From contig JADLSH010000379.1 of the NCBI GenBank assembly GCA_016169945.1, positions 3,903,501-3,967,500 on the forward strand: a DNA stretch of 64,000 nucleotides, in the 5' to 3' direction. The number at the start of each line of letters is the position of its first letter. The first letter of the stretch is position 1. The stretch comes from Trachythela sp. YZ-2020 (taxonomy: Eukaryota; Cnidaria; Anthozoa; Malacalcyonacea; Clavulariidae). Under the pieces are notes generated by a model. The model made no database searches. It was not told the DNA's origin and saw only the letters and a program-made list of their open reading frames with translations. A program made the translations under genes and the position numbers. This document shows positions 1 through 11,600 of this stretch, piece by piece.

Positions 1-221
1 TCGAGATTAAAATTTCGAGTCGACGCCAACCTATATGAACTGGTTTTGTGACTGCTTGGTTATAATGAAGTTGGTTATTATAACTAAAGAATTAATTTAC
101 TAAAGAACAAATTAGAAACAGTTATCACTTTTGCTTTAACAAGTCAATCGCAAAGCATGTTCAATTAATACTGGTACATAATTACCCAAAGTTTCTAATT
201 GTCTTTTTTCAAATTCTCTAG

Positions 222-341
222 TCGGATGCAGGCTGGGAGGAATTTTATGACTATATATTCCCTGATGACGAGGATAACCTTCCGAACTTTAAACTTCTAC
301 AAATGGCCAGACTTTGGAAACAGGCCAAAGCTCAGGACTAA
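222..341 (+). CDS. CRNKL1: CRNKL1 (crooked neck-like 1), terminal exon only
   Basis: This is the last coding exon of a HAT-repeat splicing factor of the Prp19/NTC complex, which acts in the spliceosome. A pyrimidine-rich acceptor (TTCAAATTCTCTAG) ends at 221. The exon then reads 39 codons and a TAA at 339-341. The peptide contains GWEEFYDYIFPDDEDN followed by KLLQMARLWKQ. This closely matches the C-terminal segment I remember for CRNKL1 (GWEEYYDYIFPED, then KLLAMAKLWKK). All upstream exons lie outside the window. The gene runs on + and converges on BRAT1, whose stop is about 5.3 kb downstream. A short match like this could in principle be a pseudogene exon, but the intact acceptor and frame argue against it. 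Confidence 0.85.
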   Translation, partial: SDAGWEEFYDYIFPDDEDNLPNFKLLQMARLWKQAKAQD

Positions 342-1369
342 ACATAATCTCCAGTATCAAGTGAGTGAGAAATACTCAGCGACTGATTGTTACCTAACTA
401 GTGATTTTTGAAGTCAATAGACCAATTCGTAATGTCGACTGCGCATCGAAATGACGCGTTCTGTGTCGGGATAAATTGCAGTTGAATCATAACATGTAGA
501 CTGGAAGAATTAAAATATGCATGCGTATCAAAGTAAACAACTTATCAATCATTCGTTCAATGGCTTTTTGTACTAACATACTTTGTCCTCTGTGTAAAGC
601 GAATTAAAGAAAGTTGCACTTTTAAGGGAATATTTTAGTGCAATTTGAAGTTGGTCAACCGTGCAAAACTAAATGTTCTTTGAGAAACGTTTTGCACATT
701 CAAGTCACATTGCAGGTGTATCGTGGCTGTTTGTAAAACACAAAGAATGATTGAACAATTAAATACGTTCATATGCATGTTTTAAAACCCCCATGAGTCT
801 CAGCTAAATATTACAATTCGACTGCAATTTTATCCCGACGGATGTGCAATCGACACTACGAATTTGTTTATTTCAACCCTAACACTTTAACTACAACCGA
901 AATCTTAACCCTTATCCTAACCTTAACTCTAACCCACAATAAAATGGAGGTCGATAACTCCTGGTAACTATGTCTAGTGGTGACTATGTCAATTTGTCGC
1001 TAATCCTACCTTAATTTTATCCTAATTCTAACCTCCTAACACTAATACAAACCCTAATCCCAAATCTTAATCCTGACCTCGACCTAACCCAAATCAAACC
1101 ATAATCCTAATCCTAACCCAGCACTAATCTTAACCCAAATCCTTCTGGCGTCATTTCGGGATGGTAATATAGAAACGTACGAAATTTATCAACACTTAAC
1201 CGTAATCTGCGTTACCCTTCAGGGGAATTTTAGAAAAAAATCACTATCTGGACATCGTACATCGGCTCGTTGGCATTGTAAATAATATAAAATACTTAAT
1301 ATTTTTTCTATCTTTAGTCCCATATGTTCGCTTTAGATTAATATTGACATTTTTTCGACAAAAAGTAAA
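342..1369. repeat. Intergenic DNA with degenerate telomere-like CCTAA tracts
   Basis: No coding signal follows the CRNKL1 stop. Two tracts, roughly 873-935 and 1003-1140, are rich in degenerate CCCTAA and CTTAACC units. They are too divergent and scattered to be a telomere or a clean interstitial telomeric array. An AATAAA at 938-943 could serve as a distant poly(A) signal for CRNKL1, but nothing else supports that. Confidence 0.5.
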
Positions 1370-1575
1370 GGCTAACCCTTAACATTTTATTAAGGTTTTA
1401 CTTTTTGGCCACATTTTCAAAAACTCAAAAAGTGGCGGGAAAAGGGCCAAAAAGTAAAGGCTAACCCCATAACATTTTGTTAAGGCTAACCCATTTACTT
1501 TTTGGGCAGATTTAGCCATTTTTTCAAAAACTGAAAAAGTGGCCATTTTTGACCAAGATGTTAAGGCTTAACCCC
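1370..1575. repeat. Inverted AAAGTGG / AAAGTAAAGGCTAACC repeat cluster, copy 1
   Basis: Short mirrored units (CCAAAAAGTAAAGGCTAACC and TTTACTTTTTGGGCAG) alternate in both orientations, so the block can fold on itself. The same units recur as a longer block at 4735-5205. No coding potential. It lies immediately before a truncated LINE fragment. Confidence 0.6.
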
Positions 1576-1643
1576 TTAAGGAAATAAAAAGATAGATATA
1601 GTCAAAGAGTATATATAGACCTGTCTTGGCCTAAAAATTGTGC

Positions 1644-2117
1644 CAAATGGCAAATTTAAACTTGCACAAAAACAACTAAGTGAAAAAGCTTTACATGCAC
1701 TTTATAAAATTCGTAAAAATATAGATTTTCACCAAGCTTTCACCAAAAACAGCTACAAAAATTTTTTGATTCAATTGTTTCCCCAATTCTACTTTACAAC
1801 TCAGAAGTTTGGGGAACATACGAAAACAATGATCTAAATAAATGGGATAATTCAGAAACAGAGAAAGTTCATCTAAGATTCTGCAAGCTATATGTGGGTG
1901 TTAACAGAAAAGCAAGCAATATAGCTTGCAGAAGTGAACTCGGGAAATTTCCACTACTGATTACAACAATTAAAAAGAATATAATAAACTATTTTAAACA
2001 TATTTCTAAACTAGACGACAACTCAATCGTTAAACAATCCTTCCAAATGTCTAAACAACTATATAATGAAGGCAAGGAATCTTTCTATACTAACACAATA
2101 AACATGCTAAGCGAGAG
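1644..2117 (+). pseudogene. Truncated non-LTR retrotransposon (LINE) ORF2 C-terminal fragment
   Basis: Conceptual translation in shifting frames gives a peptide typical of the region downstream of the reverse transcriptase in LINE ORF2 proteins. It includes HLRFCKLYVGVNRKASNIAC, an SELGKFPLL motif and a KESFYTNTINML tail. The reading frame changes near 1800-1850. The catalytic reverse-transcriptase core is absent, so this is a dead 5'-truncated copy. The 3' end runs directly into the minisatellite that starts near 2115. The clade (RTE-, CR1- or L2-like) cannot be settled by eye. Confidence 0.7.
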
Positions 2118-2578
2118 CACGCTCACCGTAGTCCAAAAGGACAGCTAGAGCAAGGAAGACGGCTCAACATCGTCCAAGAAGACAGCGAGAGAGCAAAGAA
2201 GAAGGCTCAACATCGTCCAAGAGGACAGCGAGAGCACAGAAGAAGGGCTCAACATCGTCCAAGAGGACAGCGAGAGCACAGAAGAAGGCTCAACATCGTC
2301 CAAGAAGACAGCGAGAGCACAGAAGAAGGCTCAACATCGTCCAAGAGGACAGCGAGAGCACAGAAGAAGGCTCAACATCGTCCAAGAGGACAGCGAGAGC
2401 AAAGAAGAAGGCTCAACATCGTCCAAGAGGACAGCGAGAGCAAAGAAGAAGGCTCAACATCGTCCAAGAGGACAGCGAGAGCACAGAAGAAGAAGGCTCA
2501 ACATCGTCCAAGAGGACAGCGAGAGCACAGAAGAAGGCTCAACATCGTCCAAGAGGACAGCGAGAGCACCGAAAAAGA
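2115..2578. repeat. 41-bp minisatellite, about 11 copies
   Basis: A unit of about 41 bp containing CATCGTCCAAGAGGACAGCG, then AGAGCACAGAAGAAGGCTCA, repeats head to tail with small changes (GAGCAAAG/GAGCACAG, one AGAAGAAG expansion). Each unit carries a short GTCC..GGAC dyad. A related but shorter 34-35-bp version lies at 3918-4125. There are no unique spacers, so it is not a CRISPR array. Confidence 0.9.
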
Positions 2579-3660
2579 CTAATGTGTAAGTATAAACGAA
2601 GGCTTGACATTTTATGAAAAGAAAATCGACGAACGGCTTATGGGACCTTATGTTCACATACGGAGGATGCGCGACCGACCTGGCATGGTTCCACATTCAC
2701 CAGAGAAAGAACTGTAATTTAAATAGTGCCATGATTGAACATTGATTCAGTCTCCTAATTCTTTGCTCTTACATCCTCTTGGCACGGTATGCACATACAG
2801 TTCAAGGGATGTTTGGAAGGAGCAAACAAAGGGGGTTTGGGCGGTCCGGGCCGAACCGGGGATGGGTATTTTGCAACGGGGGCTGTTTTTTGGGGGTTTT
2901 TTAGAAAAAGGAGTTGAAAGAAGGCAAAATAGTGGAGAAATATCGGAGGGGGAATCGAGCTGCGCATGCGTATATAGTGGTGGACCACAAACCATGGACA
3001 AGATATTTACCATGGATCAGCTATTCGATAATGGCGAGGAAAAATATTTATGCGCATGTGCCAGAATGATTTTTGCACCACAACCATTGTGCAAGATATA
3101 ACATTATAAAAGTATTTTTACTGTAGGGACGTGGGTGGGTTTTTGACGTGGCCGTATAAGTAAAAACGTTCGTTACCACCGTTGAAAAAAATAAAATTTT
3201 GGTGGGAAAAGTATTCCTTGGGAAAAAAAAAAATCTTTTATTTAAAAAGTAAAGGATAAAGACTGACCAGTTCGAGCCAGGTAAGTGTTATTTTTTTTAA
3301 AAAAAAGGTAACTATTTAAAAAAAAAAAAAAAAAAAAGTAAAAAAAAAATAAAAAAAAGTAAAAAAAGAAAGTAAAAAGAAAAAACAAAAAAACCCAAAA
3401 AAGTAAAAAGAAAAAAAAAGTTATAAGGGGGGGGGGAGGGATGGAGATAGCGGGGTGGAAAGGGGGGCGAGAATTAGAGAATCTGGTTTTATGGGGTGTG
3501 GGTAGGCAATACATTTGGTAAGATATGTAGGGCGAATTATTTAGGGCGAACAGGGGGGCTTTATGCCATGATGAGTTAAATAAATTTGGTGTGTTTAAAG
3601 CTTTTGGTTTAGTTTGACCATTTTTAACAAGTTCAGGGTTAAAATGTTAAAGGCGTACCT
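2579..3660. other. Gene-free interval with A-rich and G-rich low-complexity tracts
   Basis: Holds a unique-looking stretch, then a strongly A-rich tract (about 3222-3420) followed by a run of Gs near 3427-3437. Overlapping ORFs on both strands here have low-complexity or mutually contradictory content and no recognisable domain. I see no gene. Confidence 0.6.
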
Positions 3661-3717
3661 TAGTCTACGCCCAACATCGTCCAATAGGACAGCAAAAGGA
3701 TAGAAGAATGAATCATG

Positions 3718-4215
3718 CTACAGTATATATACCGTACTCCTTTCTGGTATAAATGTGGGAGCATACCAGATCGATTGCGCACCCTCAGTAACCAAATTGC
3801 ACTGCGCACCTTCGAACAAGGTTCAGTAAAAACACCTACTATGGGTGTCAACCTACGAGGGAATGGTTTATACTGTAGGAGAGGGCAAAACTGTAAAACC
3901 GTGAAGAGGTTAACGTCCTCCAAGACGACAGCGAGAGCACGCTCAAACATCGTCCAAGAGGACAGCGAGAGCACGCTCAAACATCGTCCAAGAGGACAGC
4001 GAGAGCACGCTCAACATCGTCCAAGAGGACAGCGAGAGCACGCTCAAACATCGTCCAAGAGGACAGCGAGAGCACGCTCAAACATCGTCCAAGAGGACAG
4101 CGAGAACACGCACCATCGTTTAAGAGGACAGAGGGAGAACAAATCAACGTTCACTCATGTTACCGTATATACTATACTCCTTTCTGTTATAAATGTGGGA
4201 GCGTACCAGATCGAT
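3718..4215. repeat. 34-35-bp minisatellite flanked by a direct repeat
   Basis: About six copies of a unit containing CATCGTCCAAGAGGACAGCG and AGAGCACGCTCAA lie at about 3918-4125. The array is bracketed by two direct copies of a segment of about 60 bp, at 3718-3790 and 4158-4215. Both contain ACTCCTTTCTG, TATAAATGTGGGAGC and ACCAGATCGATTGCGCA. The unit is a shortened relative of the 2115-2578 minisatellite. A 206-aa ORF across this block is only the repeat being read through. Confidence 0.85.
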
Positions 4216-4734
4216 TGCGCATCCTCAGTCACCCAAATATCATTTACGCACTGCGCATGCACGTTCAAACAAGTAGCAAGGTCCATCAAATTGTGGCATT
4301 ATGCCATCGTCCCGCCGGACTTGATCATCCACTGAGAAGTTGGAAGGCCGTCATCTTCACCACTAGACCACCAGATCTTGTGGTGAAAGACTAAGGTTTT
4401 ATATCATAGCTATAAATCCTTTTTTGAAGGCTATAATGAATTCATATACCTCTATCAAAGGCTAAAAGGCACTTTGACAGAAACCCTTATCTATAACTTC
4501 CGAAGAAATATATGCGACCAAAAGTGTAGGCTAACTTCTTGACCACTTTGGAGATATTTAAAAGTCAACCAAAAGTCAAGGGGTTAACTTATAAAAACAT
4601 AGAACCATGATATAAAGACATAGAATTGGACTCAAAAACTGAAAAAAAGGCGAATTTTGGCCAAAAAAGTCATCATACATCATACATTTTTTACCAAAAT
4701 GTTAAGGCTAATCATGCCAATAAAGTGAATTAAA

Positions 4735-5205
4735 AAAAACCCTTTACTTTTTGGCCATTTTTCGCCACTATTTCAAACACTCGAAAAGTGGTTGAAAATG
4801 GCCAAAAAGTAAAGGCTAACCCTTAACATTTTATTTAGGCTAACCCCTTTACTTTTTTGGGCAGATTTAGCCACTTTTTCAAAAACTGAAAAAGTGGCCA
4901 TTTTTGACCAAAATGTTAAGGCTAACCCCTTTACTTTTTGGCCAACACTCAAAAAATGGCCAAAAAGTAAAGGCTAACCCCTTTACTTTTTGGCCATTTT
5001 CGCCACTTTTTCAAACACTCGAAAAGCGGCTGAAAAATGGCCAAAAAGTAAAGGCAAACCCTTAACATTTTATTAGGGCTAATCCCTTTACTTTTTGGGC
5101 AGATTTAGCGATTTTTGACCAACATGTTAAGGCTAACTGCTTTACTTTTTGGCGACTTTTTGAAAAAGTGGCTAAAAATGGCCAAAAAGTAAAGGGATTA
5201 GACGA
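4735..5205. repeat. Inverted AAAGTAAAGGCTAACC repeat cluster, copy 2
   Basis: Many alternating forward and reverse copies of CCAAAAAGTAAAGGCTAACC and its complement, with interleaved GCCACTTTTTCAAA / GAAAAAGTGGC arms, give several nested hairpins. This is an expanded version of the block at 1370-1575, so the two probably belong to one dispersed foldback repeat. Positions 5206-5681 after it are AT-rich sequence in the BRAT1 3' flank, where I see no other feature. Confidence 0.65.
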
Positions 5206-5681
5206 CCCTTTTTCTCGAAAAAAATACTATATTCTTTTTAAATACTATAATATAGGTTTTTATATTAATATAATATATAGTATATATGGTTATATCCCAA
5301 TATAGTATTGGAAGTATAAGATGTAGAAAGAGAAGTATATTGGGTTTTTTTTTTGGTTTTTTTTTTGTTGCAAACCTACCGCACCTTATTACCCTTAATC
5401 TTCTTTCTGCACTGTATAATTAATAATCGACTTTTTTGAGACTCCAAAATCTGTTGTAAAGTATTCGAACCACCGCTTTTACAATTAACCCGGCCAATGT
5501 CTTTACCACTGGACGTCTGTCGGTTAGCCATTCATTTATGTTGATTTCTAGCCAATTTTGGGGGTTTTAAAGTGACCAAAGATCGACGAATAATACAAGC
5601 TAACCCACTGTTAACCGTGTATGTATTTAAACATCAATTTAAACATCAATTGAAACAACAAATTTCAGTTCATCTAAAGAC

Positions 5682-8600
5682 TTAATAACAGTCCAACAAA
5701 TTGCCTGTATGTTCTGAAGCAGCTGCCAATATGTCTTTCAAGAAAGCTAGTTGATCTTGCATCAAATCGCTTACCTGAAAACTGGCAGCAAATTCCCTCA
5801 AATCAAGTGCCAGAAGCGTCTGTAGAAGAGAGTAATTTTTGTCTCTTTTTGTCTGTAATATGAAATCCTGCAATTCATCAAGCGAGCCGTTGTAATGTAA
5901 TGCATCATTTTGAACCAGCAGGCCATCAAGATGTATCTTCAGTGCTTCAAGAAGAGCCAGACCTTTTACTCTGACAGGTCGATCACAGTCTGTTAGCGCA
6001 GCAAGGACAACGGTGCCTATTTCATCTAACCAATTGCTGTGAAAGCTCAAAGACGTTTCCTTTTCTCGGCAACAGTAGTGAAGCATTGTCTCCCAGAAAT
6101 TCAGAACACAGAGTTTAACTTCCCAGTCAAAATCTTGGCAAGCTCTATTCAGTACTTTAGCAACTGGTGTAGAACTAATAGAGTTCTCATTCAAATGCAT
6201 CAATATAATGTTGTGTTCTCTTTCCAGCCAAAACCTTAAAATGTCTATCGTAGCACGGCGAGCAAACGCAGCTTCCTCTTGTTCAAAAGCATTTACAATA
6301 TAATTCAGCACCTCTTCCTAGCAAAACAAAAAAAGTTCGGGATCCATTGTAGTTTGTGCGCATCTTTGATTCTCGTAAACAGGTCAAGCTCGCGTACAGA
6401 GACACATATGTTTGAATTTATTATTTCGAGTGAGATGCTTCGTTTATTGTATAAAAATAATACCTGTCTTCCTGTATCTTTATCAAAATTACTTATTTCA
6501 AACCTGTATTACGCAAATCCTCTATTAAAACCCGCTCTAAAAGACTGCCTCTTAAATAAGTCCCCCTCCTCTCAAATAAGCCCCACACTTTAATACGCCG
6601 CCTCTCAAATAATTCCCCTATTTGGTAAGCCCCTATTTGGTAAGCCCCTCTTTAGTAAGCCCCCTCTCTTTTAAGTCCCCCCTCTCAAATAAGCCCCACT
6701 CTTTAATATGCCCCCTCTCAAATAATCCCCCTATTTGGTAAGCCTCTCTTTAGTAAGCCCCCTCTCTTATAAGCCCCCCCTCTCAAACAAGCCCCACTCT
6801 TTAATATGCCCCCTCAAATAATCCCCCTATTTGGTAAGCCTCTCTTTAGTAAGCCTCTCTTTAGTAAGCCCCCTCTCCTACAAGTTCCCCCTTTGAGATG
6901 AAATAATAATTGACCCCTGTCTCAAATAAGCCCCCCTCTCAAATAGGCTCCCCTCTCTAATAAGCCCCTATCTCAAATAGGCCCCTTTTAAGTGATTGTG
7001 ACTGCAGTCAATAGAAGTCAAAATTTCAATAAAATTTCAATATTTCTTACCTCTGACAATGAAATAGTTTCACAATATTGTTTCCAAATGACATCATGTT
7101 TTGAGAGAGCTCCCAGCAGATATATTGACGATGCTCTAACATAACTCTCACCATCTTCCATTAACTTCCATAATAAAAGCAGCAGCTTTCTGTCCAACAA
7201 CAGCTGCATACTGCCAACTAAAATAGAAGATTTGAAAACTTGAAATTAGCAAGATAACATACCTCATAGTGACTGCCCATTGTATGGATATGGGCATTTG
7301 TGGCCATATTTGCAAACTATGATTCTTTTGGGAAAATTTCTTAAAGAAAATTCTAAGGAGATTTTGATTTTGAAAAGTGGAAATACTGCTCGCTTGACAG
7401 ACATTGATTTTTTAACACAAAATTTCTACTTCTTTGTACTGTAGAAGAATAAAATCAATGATCTCAGCATATCGAAATTTTCGGTATAGCAAAAATATCC
7501 CGGTAGATCGGAAATTTCGATATGTCTGAAAAGCTCATACTGACATACTGATATTGGAATCAATAGCGTATTTTCGGTATATCAAACAACCCTAGTGAAA
7601 TCCACCCGCTGATCTGGAAATAATACTGGATTATTACTGTTGTGTTAAAAATGAGGCTGGAAGTCAGCCATTACTAAGGGACCAAGTGACAACATTTTTA
7701 GCGTATAATAGTGGAAATTTAGGTACAGTAATATCGTTATGTTACGCGCATGAATATATTTCTCTTTCATCGTGACCCCTATCACAACCCTAACCCTCAT
7801 GTGACCGTAACATAACGATATGACCGAAATTTATGGCTTGAAATCTATTTGATGCTTCATCTCTTAAAATAATGCAGTAATCTGGTATTTTAGAGTTGGA
7901 AGACATTTTAAAAAGAAATTGAGAGAATTTTCTTGTACATTTAGTCCCTTACTAGTGGCGGATTTCTATTGTCTAGCAATGTTTAAGTGGCTTCATTTTT
8001 GCACTATCCAGTCTACTTTTCAGATCAGTGACTGGAACTAGGTTTGCTATCCAGTCTACTTTTCAGATCAGTGACTGAAACTAGGTGCACTATCCAGTCT
8101 ACTTTTCAAATCTGTGACTGAAACTAGGTTCGCTATCCAGTCTACTTTTCAGGTCAGTGAACACTTATATTCATATATAAATTGGCATACATTATGAAAG
8201 AACTCACCATCAAACCTCAAAAGGAGGTATCGAAGGAAATCGAGTGTGGAATCTCGTACGTCCCAACATGAGTTGGAGCAGCGTTGAGTAAGAACCTGAT
8301 TTAATGTTCCAATATTTGCATAGCACGGAAATACTCGGTGTGTATTATATATACATATGAGGCCTTCATAACAGCTGCTGACTATCTAGATAAATTGAAT
8401 GTATTTTATTGGTACAATAAAAGGAATTAAGATTCGTTTCCGGGGTATTAATGGGTATCAGGGTTCGTGCTAGTCTTGAATAGTTGAATTCAAGGAGTAA
8501 TTAAGGAGTTTTTAAGGAGTAATTTTCAAGGAGTATTTAGGATGTTTTCTTTCAAGAAAAGACAAGATAAATTCAACAATTCCTCAGATTGGCATAAATT

Positions 8601-11600
8601 TGTGAGGTTAAAACTGCCGAAATATCACGAACACCTACAGCAATATCGCTTAATGTTAAACTATAATGAGTAATAACAGGAAAACTTTAGAAAGGTACAA
8701 ATTTATTAGTTACTTGATGTAACAATCTGCAAGTTGTATCATTTTAACGTTACTTTTCCCGTTTCTCGTGTCTGTAGCATCACGATTTTGCCAACTTACA
8801 AAATTTTATCCTATGGATTTTACCTTTATTTAGAGAAAAGATTAATTAATTAATCAAGGAGTATTTAAGGAGTTTTCAGAAAACTGCAAGATTCAAGGGC
8901 ATTTCAAGCGCCCTTGAAAGTCAGAATTTCATTCAAGGAGTATTTAAGGACTTCAAGGACTTCAAGGAGTAGCACGAACCCTGTGGTATGCAAATAGTGG
9001 GTGTGTAAGGGTTGAATATGATTAGTTGCCATCAAGCTATGCACACAGTTGCTTCGAGCTTCCCACCAAGGATTCTCCCGCCCCTTGTCGTCGAATTTCT
9101 TTTCGAACTTGGATTGCATGCTTAGTTCGCTTTAAATATTACTCTGTTGTTGGTGTCAATTTCCAAGGCAACAAGATCGTGGAGGTTACCCCGATGACTG
9201 GTTTTGATAATTACTGTAGCTTAGTTGTTTTCATAATTCTCCGTCTCTGACCGATGACGTTGCTATTGGGGATGGAGGAGGTACCATTGGTGGGTGGGGA
9301 TTACATTAATCCCTATGCTGGTGTTGGTGCTTGATTATTCATGCTGATGCATCGAGAATCTGGTATCTTAGCATAGTATATGAATACATTAGACTTTTGA
9401 GACATCGACTAACAACATACCTTGTTATCCTGTGATAAAAATAGAAGCTTAACAAACAGTCTGTGCCATTCGTTCTTTCCTTCAAATGCGGTGTCATCTA
9501 AAATATAAAAAAGTTAAAAAGTGAGAGTCCTATATGGATACACCAATAATTTGCTTCTTTTTCTTGTCATCTTAGCGTTGTTTTAACAAAATATCTCTTC
9601 ACAAACAACATAAAATGATCTTTCGGTGTGTATGGTATAACATATTCATATAATAACACATTGGACATTTTTTAAATCAATGGAAGGGCCTTTAAGGCCG
9701 AGGGAAGTGAAGTCATAGAATACCGTCCTGATGATTTCAAAAATACATGTTTTTTTTCATTATTCATTACTCATTATTTTTAGAAATGTGTTAAAATTGG
9801 TCGAACGTCAATAGACCCGTTCAGTAATATACCAACAATCTTTAAAACTAGGCTTTATATAGCCAATATTGCAAAATATAGACAAAAATATTGGCTATTT
9901 AGATAATGATTTTTTTTGCGGCAGCATTTTGGACATGCGGGCGGAGGACGGTATTCTATGACTTCCATTCACTCGGCCTTATTGGGTTTATAGTGACTTC
10001 GGTGGCGCAATCGTCAGAGCACGCGCCTTTCACCTCTGATATCGTGGGTTCAAGTCCCGTTGGGGACGAGTTATGATAGCTATGTGAAAACAGTTAGTCA
10101 ACGCTCTGGCGAAAGTCGTGGGTTTTCTCCGGGTACTCCGGTTTCCTCCCACAGGGAATGTTGACAGGGTGGGTTGGGTTTAACCCCTAACTGGCCCTTC
10201 CACCGTAGCTGTGCTCCGTGATGGCGAGCAAAAGGTGGCTGCCATATGCGCCCTAGAAAGCCTTCGACTTGGTCACGTTGAGCTGTGTCTTTCGCAATTC
10301 AGCTTAGCTCTCAGCTGCAAGTAAGGATAATAAGCACCCCTGCTTACTTACTTACTTACTATTGTATTTTTCAGGTAGTTTTATCTTAATCCATCTCCGA
10401 ATCTTCGTTAGACTCTACCAACACTGGCACCACGCGTTTGAGTTAGGGACCGGTCATAAAGTATGTGTACTGGGGGGGTGGAGGGTAAGTTGGGGGGGTA
10501 CGAAAGAAATTATCTAACCTTTGGGGGGGTATGAGACGAATTACGACATTTGTGGGGGGTACCGGGTACGAAACAAAAAATGAGTCTAATACTATGTCTA
10601 TGATTAAAACTACAAACTAATACTTTAATAAAATTGAGTGTATGTTCTTATAATTTTTTTGGTGGGAGGGTGATTGGTTTGACCCATTTTTTTTTGGGTG
10701 GGGGTACGAAACATTTCATCACCGTTGAGGGGGGTATTAAATATTTTCCGACGCTTTTCGGGGGGGTGCCAAATTTTATGGTAGTATTTTGGAATAACCT
10801 CCACCCCCCCAGTACACATACTTTATGACCGGTCCCTTATTATCCATAATAGAGTTTTCACTTATCACGTGACAAATTCTAAAATCTAAACTACGATAGC
10901 TACAAAGCTGGCTTTCTCACTTGTTTTCTAGATCGCTATTAAGAGTGCTCACCAAAATGTTTGGGTTCATACAATTATTTCTCCTTGAGTTACGGAGTTT
11001 TGAAAAATACTTTTGCTGACGTCAGCATTATTTTCAAAGGCTGTTAAAACTATGTGATACACACAATTTGGTTTTAAAATGCTTCGTTAAGGTTAAGAAG
11101 TGATGTTTATCCAACCTTAATAAGATTCAAAACATTTGGGTTAAAATTTGGCTTCATTTAAGCACTGTCTTGCTTTTCTCCGCCACGTTGGACGTTGGTG
11201 TACCAAAATGATGTTAAATTAGTACATCAACATGGCGGCCAAAAATCAAATGCTAATAATTAGGCATCGCCTCTTAACCTTAACCAAGCATTTTGAAACC
11301 AAATAGTGTGTATAGCATAGTTGTAACAGCCTTTTAAAGAATGCTGACGTCAGCAAAATGAGATAAGTGAAAATTTTTATCTTACCATCTAAAATATCTC
11401 GTTCAATACACACAATGACTGCCTTGATGAACAACTTTGTTAAAATATTTCTTGTGAAGTAATCATCAGATTGCCGGTTAAGAAAATCCACAATATATTT
11501 ACGCCATTTTTGAACAACTCCTCTCAGTAGTGCTGGATAACCCGGTAACTGTAAAGAATGTCACATGTTTTTATAAATTCAAATAACAATAACATGTATT

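Noticed and set aside
873..1140. Telomere or chromosome end
   Set aside because: Units are too degenerate and coding sequence continues on both sides.
2742..3101. 119-aa ORF with overlapping antisense ORFs
   Set aside because: Contradictory frames, compositional bias and no recognisable motif.
2115..4125. CRISPR-like regularly spaced repeats
   Set aside because: Units are contiguous with no unique spacers, and the genome is eukaryotic; these are minisatellites.
3715..4335. 206-aa ORF
   Set aside because: Its middle is the 34-35-bp minisatellite read in frame, and there is no domain or splice context.
9993..10070. Functional tRNA gene
   Set aside because: Only the promoter-bearing head resembles a tRNA; the downstream body and TTAC tail show it is a SINE.
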